Assembly (NCBI RefSeq): GCF_014651075.1
Contig: NZ_BMWE01000001.1
Coordinates: forward strand, 186,001 to 250,000
Source: Streptomyces djakartensis
Lineage (GTDB): Bacteria > Actinomycetota > Actinomycetes > Streptomycetales > Streptomycetaceae
DNA: 64,000 nt
Direction of reading: 5' to 3'
Of the stretch, positions 44,393-53,479 are shown in pieces. Position numbers and translations under genes: made by a program. How positions within the stretch are numbered: position 1 is the stretch's first letter; every line of letters starts with the position of its first letter. The notes beneath the pieces were generated by a model. It was not told the origin of the DNA, searched no databases, and saw nothing but the letters and a program-made list of their open reading frames with translations.

Positions 44393-47300
44393 TCACTTGC
44401 CGTAGTACGCGTTGTAGATCGAGATCGTCGACTTGTTGCCCTGCTTGTCGGCGATCTTGGCGTGGAAGGAGATGGCCTTCCCCTTCTCCGGGTTCTTGAC
44501 GGTGACCTTGCCGTTGCTGACCGTCAGCTTCTTCCAGGTCTTGCCGTAGTCGTACGACACGTACACCGAAAGCGACTTCAGGTTGCTGCCCTTGGCCGCG
44601 CCCTCGACGGTGACCGGGACGGTGGCCGTCCGGCCGGCCGGGACCTTGCTGTCCAGACCCGTGGCCGCGTTGAAGCGGGCCGTGGAGGCGGGCAGCTGCT
44701 TGAAGCCGGTGGTCTTCTTCGAGCGGAACGTCCAGCTGGCGTCGATGCGGGTGGAGGCCGCCGCGACCTTGACGCTGCGCTTGACCGACGTCGTCAGCTT
44801 GTACTCGGCGTCACCGGCCGGGACCTTGAACGGCTCCTCGCCGAACAGCGGGTCGTCGTTGCTGCCGATCTTGGTGCCGTTGCGGTACAGCGTCGTGCCG
44901 GCGGAGGTGAACTGCGAGTAGCCCACGTTGCCCTTGCCGTCGGCGAACAGCGGCAGGGAACCGCTGATCTCGTTGCCCTCACGGAAGATGCCGAAGTCGG
45001 CGTCGAGCCGCGGTCCGAAGACAGCCGTGTTGACGGTCTTGGAGTAGCTCTTGCCGGCCGTGTACTTCTGCTCGCCCAGCGAGTAGGCGGCCTCGTCTAT
45101 CGGGAAGCCGTCGGCGTCGACGCCGCCGTACTGGGCGAACTCGAGCTGCCACTTGACGCCGCCCTGGGCGGACAGGTGCAGGGTCCGGGTGCCGGGCAGC
45201 GTCTGCTGGATGCCCATCGAGGAGGCGCTGGTGCTCCACGGCATCCAGCCGATCGCCTCGATCGAACCCTTCTTGCCGCTCGCCGCGGCACCGAGACCGG
45301 CCTTCACCGTGGCCAGTTCACTCGCCTTGTAGTGCTTGGTGAAGCCGGTGGCGAGCTGCTTGACCGGGCCACCGGCGACGGTGTTGTACTCCTCGTCGGC
45401 GCCCTTGCTCCAGTGGCTGTCCCACTGCTGGGTCACCGAGCCGTCGGTGATCTGCGGGCCGACGTGGGCGGTGCGGAAGTTCTCGTAGGAGTTCAGCAAC
45501 CAGCCGTAGCCCCAGCTGTAGTCACCGGCCGTCACCGTGTAGTCGGCCGAGGCGAACTCCGGCTTGGCGCCCGCGGCGGGGACGGTGATGTCCACCGGCT
45601 TGGCCTTGCGGGCGTCCAGCGTGACCGTCGTGTTCCTGGTGACGTTCAGCTTGGGCTGCGCGAGCCAGTCCGCGCCCTCGAACTTCTCCGGGTCGTCGCC
45701 GGCGTAGATGTTCGTGTTGAGGATGTACGTGCCCTTGGGGGCCCGGACGGTGGCGGTGCCGTCCTCGTCGTACGGCATGAGTCCCTTGCCCTTGCCCAGG
45801 CCCGCGATGCCGTTCAGGTCGGCGCTGTAGTTCTTCGCCGGCTTGCCGTCACGGCCGAGGAACTTCAGCGTGACGTCGTAGGACTCGACCTCGCGCTGCA
45901 CCGCGGCGGCCGTGCGGACGGTCTGGCCGCCGCCCGTCGCCGTCACGTACGAGGAGTACGCGCCATCGAGCGTGCCGCCCAGCCTGGTGTTGACGGTGAA
46001 GGGGACGGAGGCCTTGCCGCCCGCCGGGACCGTCACCGAGGTGGCGCCGAGCTTGAAGAAGCCGGCCGGGGCGGCCTGGCCCTTCGGGTTGGTGGCGGTC
46101 GACGTCAGCTTCAGCGTGACGTCCTTCGTACCGAGGTTGCGGTACGTCAGCTGCTTGCTGACCGGCTTGTCGTCGGTGTGCGGCCACTGCTGCACGCCGA
46201 AGCTCACCGAGACCGGTTCGGCGATCACGGACTGCTTGATGGCCTTGTCGACCTGGATGCGGCCCGAACCCTGCTCGAACGGCGTGTAGTCGCCGCCCTT
46301 GGTGGAGCCGGTGAGGGCGCCCTTCAGTTCGGCGTACTTCCACTGAGGGTGCTGCTGCTTGAGGATCGCCGCCGCGCCCGCCACGTGCGGGGTCGCCATC
46401 GACGTACCGGAGATCGTCATGTAGCCGGCCGGCTTCTCGCCGACCTCGGAGGCGATCTGGTTGCCCGGGGCGGAGGCCGCGGTGATGTTCACGCCGGGCG
46501 CGGTCACGTCCGGCTTGAGGGCACCGTCCAGGCCGGGGCCGCGGCTGGAGAAGTCGGCGAGCCTGTCCTTGTCGTCGACCGCGCCGACGGTCAGGGCCGC
46601 GGCGGCGCTGCCCGGGGAGCCGATGGTCTGCTCGCCGAAGTCGCCCTCGTTGCCGGCCGCGATGGCGAACAGGACGCCCTTCTCCTCGGAGAGCTTGTTC
46701 ACCGCCGCTTCCAGCGGGTCGATCGCGGGCGTGTCGCCGCCGCCCAGGCTCATGTTGACGACGTCGGCGCCCTGCGCGGCGGCCCACTCGATGCCGGCGA
46801 GCACCTCGGAGTCACTGCCGAAGCCGCCGTCGTCGAGCACCTTGCCGTTGAGGATCTTCGCGCCGGGCGCGACACCCTTGTACTTGCCGCCGGACTTCGC
46901 GCCGGTGCCGGCCGCGATGGAGGCGACGTGCGTGCCGTGTCCGACCTTGTCGGAGGTGTCGGGCGAGGTCGTGAAGTTCTTGGCGTCGATCACCTGGCCC
47001 TTGAGGTCCGGGTGGGTGGCGTCGACACCGGTGTCCAGAACGGCGATCTTGACGCCCTTGCCGTCGTAACCGGCCGACCACGCCTTGGGGACGCCGATCT
47101 GCGGGACGGACTTGTCGAGGCTGGCCTTGCGGACGCCGTCCAGCCAGACGCGCGCGATGCCGGAGGCCGTCCGGTCGCCGTCGGTGACCGCGTCCCACAG
47201 TTCGGGCGCGTCCTCCCGCGGCGTCTGCACCGCGTCCGCGTTGAGGGACTTCAGAGTGTGCTTGAGGGTGCCGGCGTCCCGGACGTCGGCCTTGGCGGCC

Positions 47301-47719
47301 GAGGCGGCGCCCTGGTACCCGACGATGACCTTCAGGCCCTTCCTCTGGGCCTTGCGGGTCGCTGACTTGTTGAGCTCGGTGACGTCGAAGAGCCGCTGGT
47401 CGAGCTTGCCGGTGGCGACCAGGCGGGCCGCGTCGGCCGGGATCACGAGGGTATGGCCGTCGGCCTTGCGGACCTGGACGGGTATGTCCTCACGGCCCTT
47501 GGCCCGCTCCAGGCCGACGACCCGGCCCTTGGCGTCCAGCACGACCCGGTCGCCGGTGATCAGCGTGATGCGGTGCTTGGCGGTGACGGACGCCTGCCTG
47601 GCGGTGGCGGCCGGCTGTTCGCCGTTCGCCGACGCCGGGCTGGTCATACCCGCCGCCAGGGCTACGGCTGCCGCTGTGGCGACCGTGGCCGCGCACGCCC
47701 TTTTCACTTGTCTGCGCAA
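44393..47719 (-). CDS. Secreted S8 subtilisin-like serine protease
   Basis: A 1108-residue secreted subtilase. Residues 1-32 are a signal peptide and about 45-205 a propeptide. The catalytic domain shows D229 (AVLDTGVD), H261 (GHGTHVA), the oxyanion N357 (AAGNEG) and S440 (SGTSMATPHV). It is followed by roughly 600 residues of beta-rich C-terminal domains with no membrane anchor or sorting signal. The start is TTG at 47719, with GGGGGA in front; an in-frame GTG at 47707 would also give a signal peptide. It has its own promoter in the 300-base upstream gap. Role: extracellular protein degradation. Confidence 0.94.
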   Translation of the reverse strand: MRRQVKRACAATVATAAAVALAAGMTSPASANGEQPAATARQASVTAKHRITLITGDRVVLDAKGRVVGLERAKGREDIPVQVRKADGHTLVIPADAARLVATGKLDQRLFDVTELNKSATRKAQRKGLKVIVGYQGAASAAKADVRDAGTLKHTLKSLNADAVQTPREDAPELWDAVTDGDRTASGIARVWLDGVRKASLDKSVPQIGVPKAWSAGYDGKGVKIAVLDTGVDATHPDLKGQVIDAKNFTTSPDTSDKVGHGTHVASIAAGTGAKSGGKYKGVAPGAKILNGKVLDDGGFGSDSEVLAGIEWAAAQGADVVNMSLGGGDTPAIDPLEAAVNKLSEEKGVLFAIAAGNEGDFGEQTIGSPGSAAAALTVGAVDDKDRLADFSSRGPGLDGALKPDVTAPGVNITAASAPGNQIASEVGEKPAGYMTISGTSMATPHVAGAAAILKQQHPQWKYAELKGALTGSTKGGDYTPFEQGSGRIQVDKAIKQSVIAEPVSVSFGVQQWPHTDDKPVSKQLTYRNLGTKDVTLKLTSTATNPKGQAAPAGFFKLGATSVTVPAGGKASVPFTVNTRLGGTLDGAYSSYVTATGGGQTVRTAAAVQREVESYDVTLKFLGRDGKPAKNYSADLNGIAGLGKGKGLMPYDEDGTATVRAPKGTYILNTNIYAGDDPEKFEGADWLAQPKLNVTRNTTVTLDARKAKPVDITVPAAGAKPEFASADYTVTAGDYSWGYGWLLNSYENFRTAHVGPQITDGSVTQQWDSHWSKGADEEYNTVAGGPVKQLATGFTKHYKASELATVKAGLGAAASGKKGSIEAIGWMPWSTSASSMGIQQTLPGTRTLHLSAQGGVKWQLEFAQYGGVDADGFPIDEAAYSLGEQKYTAGKSYSKTVNTAVFGPRLDADFGIFREGNEISGSLPLFADGKGNVGYSQFTSAGTTLYRNGTKIGSNDDPLFGEEPFKVPAGDAEYKLTTSVKRSVKVAAASTRIDASWTFRSKKTTGFKQLPASTARFNAATGLDSKVPAGRTATVPVTVEGAAKGSNLKSLSVYVSYDYGKTWKKLTVSNGKVTVKNPEKGKAISFHAKIADKQGNKSTISIYNAYYGK

Positions 47720-48019
47720 GTTTCCCCCTTGCAGAAGAACCGGGCGAATTCCCCGTTCACCCGGCCGGGGGTGGTTTCGTACGCGTGACCGTACGCCCCC
47801 CGGAAGACGCAGTATGCCGAGAGGTGATCAGGTGCTCAATAGACGGAGAGAAGGTGGGAAATCCGTCGGCCGACTGTTACACGGCTGCCGGAACTCCGTT
47901 ACAGGATCGGGCCGTTGCGCGTCCGCGTTCGCCTTGACTTCGCTCCGCGAAACAGAAAACCGCCGCCCGGCCCTTTTCGCGGGGCGGGCGGCGGCTTGCC
48001 GCGTGCTGCTGCCGAACCG
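47720..48019. other. Intergenic region between subtilase and L,D-transpeptidase
   Basis: The 300 bases hold the subtilase promoter region and the terminator of the L,D-transpeptidase (47960-47994). No gene is apparent. Base composition is AT-richer around 47820-47900, as expected near a promoter. Confidence 0.6.
47953..47994 (-). terminator. Rho-independent terminator of L,D-transpeptidase gene
   Basis: On the minus strand CCGCCGCCCG pairs with CGGGCGGCGG and is followed by TTTTCTGTTT, a good intrinsic terminator 26 bases beyond the stop codon at 48020. Confidence 0.88.
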
Positions 48020-49264
48020 TCAGGCGGCCGAACCGGCCTTCCACTGGGCCCAGTCCATGTTCCAGCCATTGAGTCCGTTGTCCGGTGCGACGGTCTTGTC
48101 TCCGGTGTTCTGGACGACCACCACGTCACCGATCATCGAGTTGTTGAAGAACCACGCGCCCGGCGTGTTCGGGTCGTCGGCGCCCTTCGCGTCCTGGAGG
48201 CCGACGCAGCCGTGGCTCGTGTTCACGCTGCCGAAGATGGACTTCGCGCCCCAGTAGTTGCCGTGGATGAAGGTGCCGGAGGTGGACAGGCGCATGGCGT
48301 GCGGCACGTCCTTGATGTCGTACTCGCCCTTGCCGTCGTCGTCGGTGAAGCCGACCGTGGCGCCGTTCATCCGGGTCTCCTTGAACTTCTCGGAGATCAC
48401 CATCTGGCCCTCGTACGTCTTGTTCTCGGGCGCGCCGGCGGAGATCGGGATCGTCCGGACGACCTTGCCGTCCTGCGTGATCTTCATCTGCTTGGTCTTC
48501 GCGTCGACGTACGAGACCTGGTTGCGGCCGATCTTGAAGGTGACCGTCTTCTGCTGGACGCCGTAGACGCCCTTCGCGCCCTCGACACCGTCGAGCGCGA
48601 GCTTCAGCGTGACGGTGGAGCCTTCCTTCCAGTACTCCTCCGGGCGGCAGTCCATGCGGTTGGCGTTGAACCAGTGGCAGGCGACCTCCTGGCCGCTGGT
48701 CGTGCTGACCGTGACGCCCTTCTGGACGGCGGCCTTGTTGGTGATCGCCTTGTCGAAGTTGATCGAGACCGGCATGCCGACGCCCACGGTGCTGCCGTCG
48801 TCGGGAGTGAAGTTGCCGATGAAGCTGTTGGCCGGGGAGACCGTGGAGAACGAGGCGTTCTCGTGGGCGACACGGCCGTCGGAGTCCTTCGCCTCCGCCG
48901 CCAGCTTGTAGGTGGTGGACCGCTCCAGCTGCACGCTGGGCTTCCAGCTCTTCTTGTCGGCGGATATCTGGCCGCTGACCTCGGTGCCGTCGCTCGTGGT
49001 CATCTTCACGCTCGTGAGCGTTCCCTTGCTCACGGTGACGGCGGCCGAATTGTTGATGGAGGCGTTGTCCGAGCCGTCCTCGGGCGTGATCTTGATCTGG
49101 GCCTCGGAGGTCTTCTCGGCCGCGGCCTCGTCGACCTTGGACTGGGAGCTGTCGCCGCCGCCGGACGCCTTGTCGTCACCGCCGGAACACGCCGAGAGCA
49201 CCAGAACTCCGCCGAGCAGTGCGGACGCGACCGTCAGGCCCTTGCGCCGCTTACTGACCGTCAT
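48020..49264 (-). CDS. Lipoprotein L,D-transpeptidase (YkuD) with Ig-like domains
   Basis: A 414-residue cell-envelope L,D-transpeptidase making 3-3 peptidoglycan cross-links. Residues 1-25 are a lipoprotein signal with lipobox LSAC. A Ser/Gly/Asp-rich linker follows, then two Ig-like domains (about 55-245). The YkuD catalytic domain has the HGNYWG and SHGCVGL motif with catalytic C353. The Trp-rich tail (GWNMDWAQW) is typical of actinobacterial members. The start at 49264 is supported by GGAGAAG 7 bases upstream; an ATG five codons earlier (49279) lacks such a site. Stand-alone gene with terminator. Confidence 0.94.
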   Translation of the reverse strand: MTVSKRRKGLTVASALLGGVLVLSACSGGDDKASGGGDSSQSKVDEAAAEKTSEAQIKITPEDGSDNASINNSAAVTVSKGTLTSVKMTTSDGTEVSGQISADKKSWKPSVQLERSTTYKLAAEAKDSDGRVAHENASFSTVSPANSFIGNFTPDDGSTVGVGMPVSINFDKAITNKAAVQKGVTVSTTSGQEVACHWFNANRMDCRPEEYWKEGSTVTLKLALDGVEGAKGVYGVQQKTVTFKIGRNQVSYVDAKTKQMKITQDGKVVRTIPISAGAPENKTYEGQMVISEKFKETRMNGATVGFTDDDGKGEYDIKDVPHAMRLSTSGTFIHGNYWGAKSIFGSVNTSHGCVGLQDAKGADDPNTPGAWFFNNSMIGDVVVVQNTGDKTVAPDNGLNGWNMDWAQWKAGSAA

Positions 49265-49482
49265 CACACGCTTCTCCATCGTCGCCGATTTCCCCAAGAC
49301 CCCGAGTGTCCCCGTCACAGTCCAAGTGCCCCCGTCGGAACCCGTGAGTCCCCGTCGAGAACCTTCAACGCTACGACTGGTTCGCCCGGTTCCCCATGTC
49401 GCGCAGGTGTGGGGATCAACACGTCCGCGATCTGTGGTGCACCGGGTGCTTGTGCGGTCGGTGTTGCCAGGGGGGACGCGAA

Positions 49483-49510
49483 ACCCCCGGCGACGGTTGC
49501 CGCCGGGGGT
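49483..49510. terminator. Terminator hairpin downstream of acidic-tail gene
   Basis: ACCCCCGGCG pairs with CGCCGGGGGT (10 pairs, 8-base loop) 21 bases beyond the stop codon at 49531. Confidence 0.7.
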
Positions 49511-49530
49511 CTTCGACGTCCCGGACGGCC

Positions 49531-49911
<381 letters not shown>

Positions 49912-50019
49912 CCCGGGAGAGTAAGGCAAAACCTCCTGTGACTTTCCCGTGACCCGCGATTTTCACTAACATCGCCCCACACGGCCAATTCGCCAGCGCC
50001 ACAAGGGGATCGATATTCC

Positions 50020-50334
50020 GTGTCATCCGCTCGCCGTCCGCTGCTGACCGCCACCGCCGCGGCGACTCTGCTCGGCGCCCTGTGGTTCGTCCCGTCCGCC
50101 AACGCGACGTCGGACTCCCCGGTCAGAGACGTGGTCTCGACGAACCCGTCTCCGCAGGTCACCGAGCAGGCGCGGATCGCGGCCACGACCGCGGACGCCT
50201 CCGTCACCGGCACCCGTCTCGCCGACACGGGCAGCTTCGACAGCACGCCGTACGTGATCGGCGGCACGTGCTGCCTCACGCTGGGCGCGGGCTTCGTCGT
50301 GTATTCGGTCCGCCGGGAGCGACTCGGTCTCTGA
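50020..50334 (+). CDS. Small LAxTG-type cell-wall sorted protein
   Basis: A 104-residue exported protein. Residues 1-29 are a signal peptide (ending SANA). The mature part is only about 40 residues long and Ser/Thr-rich. It ends in LADTGSFDS, a hydrophobic stretch with two adjacent Cys (CCLTLGAGFVVY) and a basic tail RRER. This is the LAxTG sorting signal recognised by the class E sortases of Streptomyces, so it should be attached to the cell wall. GTG at 50020 has AAGGGGA upstream. The terminator at 50344-50375 follows. Function of the tiny surface peptide unknown. Confidence 0.82.
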   Translation: MSSARRPLLTATAAATLLGALWFVPSANATSDSPVRDVVSTNPSPQVTEQARIAATTADASVTGTRLADTGSFDSTPYVIGGTCCLTLGAGFVVYSVRRERLGL

Positions 50335-50343
50335 CGTCCCGGT

Positions 50344-50375
50344 CCGGGGTTCCCGCCGACCGGCGGGAACCCCGG
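50344..50375. terminator. Bidirectional terminator
   Basis: A perfect 15-base-pair hairpin, CCGGGGTTCCCGCCG with CGGCGGGAACCCCGG, with a 2-base centre (effective loop slightly larger) lies between the convergent LAxTG gene and hutH. Confidence 0.88.
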
Positions 50376-50398
50376 CTGCCGCCCTCCCCACGGGAGTC

Positions 50399-51943
50399 CT
50401 ACCGGAGCGGCCCGGTGACCGTCTCCACGGCCGCGAGCAGCCGCCCGTCGCGTACGAACGCGTCCGCGGCGTCCAGGTCGGGTGCCAGGAACCGGTCCGG
50501 GCCGGGCCCCTGAACTCCCGCCTCCCGTACGGCGTCGATGACCGCTCGCGTCGCGGGCGCCGGCGTCAGCACCTCGCGCAGCTCGATCGCGCGCGTGGCC
50601 GCGTACAGCTCGACGGCGAGGACGCGGGTGAGGTTGTCGACGGCCGTGCGCAGCTTGCGCGCCGCCGACCAGCCCATCGAGACGTGGTCCTCCTGCATGG
50701 CGGAGGACGGGATCGAGTCGGCGGACGCCGGTACCGCGAGCCGCTTCAGCTCGCTCACCAGCGCGGCCTGCGTGTACTGAGCGATCATCAGACCCGAGTC
50801 CACACCGGCGTCGTCGGCGAGGAACGGCGGCAGGCCGTGGCTGCGGTTCTTGTCGAGCAGCCGGTCGGTGCGGCGCTCCGCGATGGAAGCGAGGTCGGCG
50901 GCGGCGATGGCGAGGAAGTCCAGGACGTAGGCGACCGGCGCCCCGTGGAAGTTGCCGTTGGACTCCACACGCCCGTCGGGCAGCACGACGGGGTTGTCCA
51001 CCGCGGAGGCCAGCTCACGGTCGGCGACCAGCCGGGCGTGGGCCATGGTGTCGCGCCCGGCCCCGGCGACCTGCGGGGCGCAGCGCACCGAGTAGGCGTC
51101 CTGGACGCGCGGCGCGTCGTCCTGGTGATGCCCGGTCAGACCCGAACCCTTCAGCACGGCCGTCATGTTGGCGGCGCTGGCGGCCTGCCCCGGGTGCGGC
51201 CGGATGGCGTGCAGTTCTGGGGCGAGGACCTTGTCGGTGCCGAGCAGGGCCTCCAGGGACAGGGCGGCCGTGACGTCCGCGGACCGGTAGAGCCTCTCCA
51301 GGTCGGCCAGGGCCATGACCAGCATGCCGAGCATGCCGTCGGTGCCGTTGAGCAGGGCCAGGCCCTCCTTCTCGCGCAGTTCGACCGGCTGGATGCCGTG
51401 CGCGGCGAGCAGTTCGGCGGCGGGGCGTACGGCGCCGTCCGGGCCCTCGGCGTCCCCCTCCCCCATGAGCGCGAGCGCGCAGTGCGACAGCGGCGCGAGG
51501 TCGCCCGAGCAGCCGAGGGAGCCGTACTCGTGCACGACCGGGGTGATCCCGGCGTTGAGGAGGTCGGCCATGGCCTGCGCGACCTCGGGCCGTACGCCGG
51601 TGTGGCCGGAGCAGACGGTCTTCAGCCGCAGGAACATCAGGGAGCGGACGACCTCACGCTCCACCCGCGGCCCCATGCCGGCGGCGTGCGAGCGGACGAT
51701 GTTGCGCTGCAGCTGTGCGCGCAGTTCCGGGCTGATGTGCCGGGTCGCCAGGGCGCCGAAGCCGGTGCTCACGCCGTACACGGGGTCCGGCTTGGCCGCC
51801 AGCGCGTCCACGATCTCGCGGGCCGCGGCGAGGGCCGCCACCGCCTCCCCGGAGAGCTGAACGCGGGCGCCGCCGCGCGCCACGGCGAGCACGTCGGACG
51901 CGGTCACGCCGGACGTCCCCACCACCACAGTGTGCATATCCAT
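50399..51943 (-). CDS. hutH: Histidine ammonia-lyase
   Basis: A 514-residue histidine ammonia-lyase (histidine to urocanate plus ammonia, first step of Hut). The MIO prosthetic group would form from C145-S146-G147 in GSLGCSGDLAPLSH. Most bacterial enzymes have Ala-Ser-Gly; Cys at the first position also permits cyclisation and I recall it in Streptomyces HutH. Other family segments (NGTDGML, QEDHVSMGW) are intact. The start ATG 51943 gives the known Streptomyces length; an ATG at 51937 is also possible. It is not linked to other hut genes here. Confidence 0.95.
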   Translation of the reverse strand: MDMHTVVVGTSGVTASDVLAVARGGARVQLSGEAVAALAAAREIVDALAAKPDPVYGVSTGFGALATRHISPELRAQLQRNIVRSHAAGMGPRVEREVVRSLMFLRLKTVCSGHTGVRPEVAQAMADLLNAGITPVVHEYGSLGCSGDLAPLSHCALALMGEGDAEGPDGAVRPAAELLAAHGIQPVELREKEGLALLNGTDGMLGMLVMALADLERLYRSADVTAALSLEALLGTDKVLAPELHAIRPHPGQAASAANMTAVLKGSGLTGHHQDDAPRVQDAYSVRCAPQVAGAGRDTMAHARLVADRELASAVDNPVVLPDGRVESNGNFHGAPVAYVLDFLAIAAADLASIAERRTDRLLDKNRSHGLPPFLADDAGVDSGLMIAQYTQAALVSELKRLAVPASADSIPSSAMQEDHVSMGWSAARKLRTAVDNLTRVLAVELYAATRAIELREVLTPAPATRAVIDAVREAGVQGPGPDRFLAPDLDAADAFVRDGRLLAAVETVTGPLR

Positions 51944-52031
51944 ATTCAGGAGCGTACGCAGTGAATTCGACGATGTCACCACTGGAGACCGCCTGCACCC
52001 CTTACCGATACGTCACACCCCTCGGGCCGTG

Positions 52032-53183
52032 TCAGGGCGCGTGCCGCCCGCGGAACCGCCGGCGCTCGCCGTCGGCCTCCCGGGACGGCTCGTCCGCGAG
52101 CCGCACGACCGGGTCGTCGGGCCCGGCCCGGCCGGCGACGACCGGCCGAGAGGCCCGCTCGGCTTTCGCCCGGTACTGCGCCGCGTCGGCGAGCCGGAAC
52201 AACCGGCGGGCGGAACGCACGGGCCCGATCGGGTCCTCGGTGGACGCGACGCCGCACGCCACGCCGTCCCCGAGCTCCAACTCCGCCGCCCGGCGGCACA
52301 GTTCCTCCGCCGCCTTCACGACCTGGTCGGCGCTCGGCCCGACCGCGAGCAGACAGAACTCGTCCCCGCCCAGCCGTGCCGCCAAGGCCCCGGGCAGCAT
52401 GGCCCCGCACAGCGACAGGACCGAACCGAAGCGCTCCAGGAGCCGGTCGCCGGCGGCGTGCCCGTGCGTGTCGTTGACCCGCTTGAGCCCGTTCAGATCA
52501 CACACCACGAGGCTGACGACGACCCCGTCCCGGCGGTGCCGCTCGATCGCCCGCTCCAGGCGTACGTCGACGGCACGCCGGTTGGCGAGCCCCGTCAGCG
52601 CGTCCGTGTACGCCAGCCGCCGGGCCTCCTCCAGCCGCTCGGTCTGGGCGATGCCGGCGGCCACCACGGCCGCCAGGACGGTGGCGAAGTCGGCGTCGGC
52701 CCGCTCGAAGACCGGCTCGCCGACCGGCCGGGCCACATACAGCTCGCCCCAGGCCCGGCCGTGCAGCACGATGGGCGCGACCACGCAGCAGCCGCGGCGA
52801 CGGCGGCGCAGCGCGGCGACGCGCTGGTGGCAGTACCCGGGACGACGCCCCGCGGCCGGTCCCTCGGCCGTCTCCACCCACGCGCCGGGCTCCCCACCGC
52901 CCGCCCACTGCTCGTGCAGGAACTCGGTGATCTCGACGAACTGGTGCACCGGGTAGGCCTCGTCCTCGGGAAACTCCTCCTCCCCCTCGGCCAGCTCGCC
53001 CACGTTCACGAGGACCTTCAGCCGCCCGAGCTCCCGCTCCCACACCGACAGCGCGGCGAAACTCCCGCCCAGCGCCCGGCAGGCCCCGACGGCCGCCGCA
53101 CGCCACGCCTCACGCGACCCGTGCGCGGCCGCCATCCCCTGAGCCAACGCGACGACGGCCACCAGCCGTCTGTCCTCACCCAT
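52032..53183 (-). CDS. GAF-GGDEF diguanylate cyclase
   Basis: A 383-residue soluble protein. Residues 10-185 form a GAF-like sensor with several Cys (CHQRV, RGCCVVAP). Residues 195-365 form a GGDEF domain with an intact active site LGGDEFC. An inhibitory RxxD is not obvious. It should make c-di-GMP from two GTP. I recall a GAF-GGDEF protein (CdgE, SCO4931) at this place in Streptomyces. Start codon is ATG 53183 or GTG 53186; the ribosome-binding site is weak. A GGDEF protein and an adenylate cyclase lie within 3 kb, but there is no operon between them. Confidence 0.9.
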   Translation of the reverse strand: MGEDRRLVAVVALAQGMAAAHGSREAWRAAAVGACRALGGSFAALSVWERELGRLKVLVNVGELAEGEEEFPEDEAYPVHQFVEITEFLHEQWAGGGEPGAWVETAEGPAAGRRPGYCHQRVAALRRRRRGCCVVAPIVLHGRAWGELYVARPVGEPVFERADADFATVLAAVVAAGIAQTERLEEARRLAYTDALTGLANRRAVDVRLERAIERHRRDGVVVSLVVCDLNGLKRVNDTHGHAAGDRLLERFGSVLSLCGAMLPGALAARLGGDEFCLLAVGPSADQVVKAAEELCRRAAELELGDGVACGVASTEDPIGPVRSARRLFRLADAAQYRAKAERASRPVVAGRAGPDDPVVRLADEPSREADGERRRFRGRHAP

Positions 53184-53213
53184 CACTCCAGGCTAGGGAG
53201 TTTCCAGCCAGTC

Positions 53214-53479
53214 TGACCTGTTTACGACGCGAACGGGGACGCGTAACTGCGGGCGGTCGCGCCGCCAAGGGCGGCACGCGCGGGCGCACCGGCACTCCGC
53301 CACCGCAGCGGCACCCCGACTGCTTAGCCGCGGGCAGTCGTGCCGCTGGGGCGATGGGGGTCCCCCCTGCTCGAGCGAAGCCGAGAGCTTGGGGGAGGGT
53401 GGGCGCAGCGGCCCCCCGCGACGCCGGACTGCGCAACGCCCCGGCCCTCGCACCAACGCCGGGCACCAAGCACCGCCCC
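53214..53479. repeat. Dispersed repeat with palindromic insert
   Basis: The gap holds a degenerate copy (53249-53320) and a good copy (about 53330-53460) of a repeat also found at 63.1-63.48 kb. The good copy reads GGGCAGTCGTGCCGCTGGGG, then a palindromic block (GGGGGTCCCCCC, CTCGAGCGAAGCCGAGAG), then GGTGGGCGCAGCGGC. It carries no gene. Confidence 0.75.

Noticed and set aside
44390..47365. A 991-codon plus-strand frame opposite the subtilase.
   Set aside because: A GC-rich shadow of the minus-strand protease, which has a signal peptide and a full catalytic triad.
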